Source: DASRDU01 sp046331565 (GTDB lineage Bacteria > Acidobacteriota > Blastocatellia > RBC074). Taken from it: a stretch of 64,000 bases of DNA. This document shows positions 62,301 to 64,000 of the stretch, piece by piece; positions within the stretch are counted from its first letter, which is position 1; the number at the start of each line of letters is the position of its first letter. The notes below the pieces were generated by a model. That model had not been told where the DNA came from. It saw only the letters and a program-made list of their open reading frames with translations, and searched no databases. The position numbers were made by a program, and so were the translations under genes. The stretch is from the NCBI GenBank assembly GCA_046331565.1, contig JAXLQP010000001.1:2790001-2854000 (forward strand), read 5' to 3'.

Positions 62301-64000
62301 ATGGTGCCGTCTGCGTTTGTGCTGCTGGATGAAATGCCGCTCAATGCCAACGGCAAGGTTGATCGCAGTGCGCTGCCTGCGCCGGAATGGGACAGCCGGA
62401 TTGATGATGAATATGTCGGGCCGCGCAACCGCACCGAGGAACTGCTGGCTGAAAGTTTCGCGCAGGTGCTGGGCCTGAGTCGCGTTGGCGTGCACGAAGT
62501 ATTTTTTGAAATCGGCGGTCATTCGCTGCTCGCCACACAGCTTGTTTCGCGGGTGCGCGAAGCCTTTGGCATTGAACTGCCGCTGCGCAATGTTTTTGAA
62601 TTTCCGACCGTCGCTGCGCTGGCTGAACAGATTGCCAGGCTGCGACTGACCGCGACCGCCCCGCAGGCTCCGCCAATCAGGCCGGTCGCGCGCGACGGCG
62701 CACTGCCGCTGTCATTCGCGCAGCAGCGATTGTGGTTTCTCGAACAGCTTGAACCGGGCAGCGCGGCTTACAACATTCCCGACGGCTTCAGGCTCAGCGG
62801 CCCGCTCGATGTCGCAGTGTTGTCGCGCTGCATCAATGAAATCATCCGGCGGCACGAAATTCTGCGTACGACCTTTCACACCACCGGCGGCAAACCCGTG
62901 CAGGTGATTGCCCCGGAACTGACGTTGCCGCTTCCGGTCATCAGTCTTGAATCGCTCGATGCCGCACAGCGCGAAGCCGAAGTGGCGCGACTGGCGCGTG
63001 AAACCGGCAGCCAGCCTTTCGACATTGCACGCGGCCCGCTGCTGCGCGTCAAATTGCTGCGCCTTGATAACATTGAACACGTGCTGCTGCTGACGGTGCA
63101 TCACATCATTTCTGATGACTGGTCATCGAATGTGATGTTCCGCGAAATCGCGCTGCTCTATCACGCCTATTCAAACGGACAGCCATCGCCGCTCGCTGAG
63201 CTGCCGATTCAGTATGCCGATTACGCGCACTGGCAGCGTGAATGGCTGCGCGGCGAAGTGCTGGCCGAACATCTCAATTACTGGAAGCAGCAACTCAGCG
63301 ACAGCCCGGCACTGCCTGGACTGCCGACCGACCGGCCACGTCCCGGCGTGCAGACGTTCAATGGCTCTTATGAAACATACCTGCTGCCGCCTGCGCTGGC
63401 GGCCTCGCTCAATGAATTGAGCCGCCGCGAAGGGGCGACGCTTTTTATGACTTTGCTCGCGGCGTTTCAGACGCTGCTCTATCGGTACAGCGGAGAGGAG
63501 GTCATCAACGTCGGCACTCCGATTGCGAATCGCACGCGCGCCGAAGTTGAAGGGCTGATCGGATTGTTCATCAACACGCTGGTGATGCACGGCGATTTGT
63601 CAGGCGATCCGCAGTTCCGGCAGTTGCTGCATCGCACCCGCGAAACGGCGCTGGGCGCATATGCGCATCAGGATCTGCCGTTTGAAATGATCGTTGATGA
63701 ACTGAAACTGGAGCGCAATCTCAGTTACACGCCGCTCTTTCAGGTGATGTTCGTGTTGCAGAACGCGCCGCTGCAAATGCCCGAACTGCCTGGCGCACAG
63801 CTTCAGATCGGTGAAATCGCCGCCCACAGCGGCGCATCGAAATTCGACCTGACGCTCTTTGCCACTGAAACGAACGAAGGCCTGTCGCTCGTCGTCGAAT
63901 ACAACACCGACCTCTTTGATGCCGCGACCATTCAGCGCCTGCTTGGTCATTACGAAGTGCTGCTTGGCGGCATTGCGGCTGATGCCGATCAGCATATTTC
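59325..64000 (+). CDS. NRPS gene F: C-A10(Orn)-PCP-C... (3' truncated by window)
   Basis: ATG overlaps the gene E stop by four bases; the frame stays open to the last base (spot-checked at several points). C1 ~27-460 (HHIISDG, His159/160). A10 ~470-1015 with TSGSTGKPKG (~642) and pocket D-V-G-E-I-G-S-I-D, identical to the ornithine code of gramicidin S synthetase. PCP Ser ~1067 (IGGHSL). A second C domain from ~1125 carries HHIISDD instead of HHxxxDG (His1259/1260, Asp at the Gly position, ~1265), then runs off the edge. The N-terminus (acidic, PPTDPELSNLPPTDADDE) lacks the helical docking motif of genes B and D. Confidence 0.93.
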   Translation, partial: MIHSLPPTDPELSNLPPTDADDEVFVFPASFAQQRMWFFDQFEPGSPGYNIPSAVRMTGRLNVAALEQAINEVVRRHEILRTTFAVQDGQPVQVISPALHLTLTVTDLQHLAATEREAEAMRLVAAEAREPFNLSQGPLLRARLLQCGAEDFIFLCTMHHIISDGWSMSVFIGELTTLYHAFSSGRPSPLAELPIQYADYAHWQREWLQGEVLEAQLAYWKRQLGGELPVLNLPTDRPRPAVQTSVGANLHTTFSRELTEAIQRLSRHEGTTLFMTLMAAFQTLLYRYTGQADITAGSPIANRQRPEIEGLIGCFINTLVLRSDLSGNPTFRELLRRVRETTLEAYAHQDLPFETLVEQLQPERDMSHSPLFQVMFILQNAGLSTGSSANQPQAIQVRQLDVDSGTATFDLTLSVAESAEGLSVSAEYNTDLFDAATIERLLGHYRTLLAAAAADADQPIAELPLLSEAERHQMLVEWNNTRADFALDRCVHQLIEAQAAACPEAIAVVCGENRLTYGELDARAGQLAHYLQRRGIGPEKFVGICAEKSVEMIVAVLGVLKAGGAYVPLDPNHPADRLAFMLEDSQARIVITQSDLQSAISNLKSEIELFCLDTDWPLLANESAQALVSEIRPENAAYVIYTSGSTGKPKGVVVEHRSLLNAFLAWREAYELDTVRVHLQMASFAFDVFSGDFVRALCSGGRLVLCPRESLLDAAQLESLMRREAVECAEFVPAVLRHLVAHLERTGAKLDFMRLLICGSDAWYAGEYERFQKLCGPQTRLINSFGLTEATIDSSYFESRELALAADQLVPIGRPFANTQLYILNQQLQPQPIGVTGELFVGGSGLARGYLNRSELTAEKFITWKSEVGSRKSEAERQMADGSETATSLTTDYRLPTTDYRLYRTGDLARFLPDGNIQFLGRADYQVKIRGFRIEPGEIEAVLTSHPSVRQAVIAVCQDARGADCLVAYVTVKEDTATGELRRFATDKLPGYMVPSAFVLLDEMPLNANGKVDRSALPAPEWDSRIDDEYVGPRNRTEELLAESFAQVLGLSRVGVHEVFFEIGGHSLLATQLVSRVREAFGIELPLRNVFEFPTVAALAEQIARLRLTATAPQAPPIRPVARDGALPLSFAQQRLWFLEQLEPGSAAYNIPDGFRLSGPLDVAVLSRCINEIIRRHEILRTTFHTTGGKPVQVIAPELTLPLPVISLESLDAAQREAEVARLARETGSQPFDIARGPLLRVKLLRLDNIEHVLLLTVHHIISDDWSSNVMFREIALLYHAYSNGQPSPLAELPIQYADYAHWQREWLRGEVLAEHLNYWKQQLSDSPALPGLPTDRPRPGVQTFNGSYETYLLPPALAASLNELSRREGATLFMTLLAAFQTLLYRYSGEEVINVGTPIANRTRAEVEGLIGLFINTLVMHGDLSGDPQFRQLLHRTRETALGAYAHQDLPFEMIVDELKLERNLSYTPLFQVMFVLQNAPLQMPELPGAQLQIGEIAAHSGASKFDLTLFATETNEGLSLVVEYNTDLFDAATIQRLLGHYEVLLGGIAADADQHI
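61107..61145 (+). repeat. ATCTCAA-family heptamers in A10
   Basis: GATCTGCA, ATCTGCA, ATCTCAA, ATCTGAA, ATCTGAA encode DLQSAISNLKSEI. Confidence 0.7.
61915..62026 (+). repeat. Heptamer cassette type I in A10
   Basis: GGAAGTC array, middle, CTACCGA array, nearly the same sequence as the A9 cassette although the surrounding A domains differ strongly. Confidence 0.9.

Noticed and set aside
59325..64000. Thioesterase or reductase release domain for the peptide
   Set aside because: Searched for a GxSxG hydrolase at the end of the visible genes; gene F is still in a condensation domain at the window edge, so release must be encoded beyond it.

Overview
The window is about 60% GC, densely coded, and looks like a chromosomal segment from a free-living heterotroph with a large genome. 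I lean to Acidobacteriota, class Blastocatellia. The grounds are a Calx-beta surface protein, a glyoxylate-shunt operon, a Uma2 protein, an FHA/kinase/phosphatase/FtsW block outside the Actinobacteria, PilZ proteins and a giant NRPS/PKS locus. The lineage is inference; there is no rRNA, tRNA or other phylogenetic marker here, and I see no CRISPR array or IS transposase.

Layout. 1-1041: C-terminal end of a Calx-beta surface protein, followed by a long palindrome. 1341-6037: a glyoxylate bypass locus, with an IclR-type regulator divergent from malate synthase, a divergent adenylate kinase-like protein and isocitrate lyase. The shared 2114-2401 promoter region carries repeated GTTCAG-N4-CTGAAC palindromes, the likely regulator sites. 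6124-8656: a Uma2 protein, a secreted protein of unknown function and a PilZ protein. 8763-15320 (minus strand, transcribed right to left): FtsW/RodA, a secreted protein, PP2C phosphatase, Ser/Thr kinase with SH3b, and an FHA/DUF3662 protein, a parallel to the actinobacterial pknB-pstP-rodA-fha operon. 15548-17900: a LuxR-type response regulator and a PAS histidine kinase whose ATPase and receiver domains look degenerate. 18831-19160: a second PilZ protein.

From 19787 to the right edge there is one biosynthetic locus, all on the plus strand: an arginine-deiminase-superfamily enzyme, then six giant assembly-line genes. In order: (A) KS-AT-KR-ACP-C-A1-PCP; (B) C-A2-PCP-sulfotransferase-C-A3-PCP-E; (C) C-A4-PCP-C-A5-PCP; (D) C-A6-PCP-C-A7-PCP-E; (E) C-A8-PCP-C-A9-PCP; (F) C-A10-PCP-C..., running off the window. 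Binding-pocket residues read by hand suggest Ser-like (A2, A4), Thr (A3, epimerised), Phe (A5), Phe-like (A9) and Orn (A10). A6 and A7 share one unassigned code; A1 and A8 are unassigned. The expected product is a nonribosomal (lipo)peptide of at least ten residues with a polyketide-extended end, two D-residues and a possible sulfation-dependent modification at the first Ser-like residue. No thioesterase, MbtH, phosphopantetheinyl transferase or exporter is in view.

The most unusual signal is at DNA level. All ten adenylation domains carry, at the same place between motifs A6 and A7, an in-frame insertion built from tandem 7-bp repeats (GGAAGTC...CCGACTA, or GTCAGTG...GGACAAC) arranged as imperfect inverted arms. 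At least nine also carry a second heptamer array (ATCTCAA family) between motifs A2 and A3, and that family recurs in the intergenic gap at 11261-11304. The adenylation domains also form three recently duplicated pairs (A2/A4, A6/A7, A5/A9). The A2/A4 pair contains clusters of small indels that split genes B and C into separate reading frames. This looks like either a consensus error in near-identical repeats or real decay.
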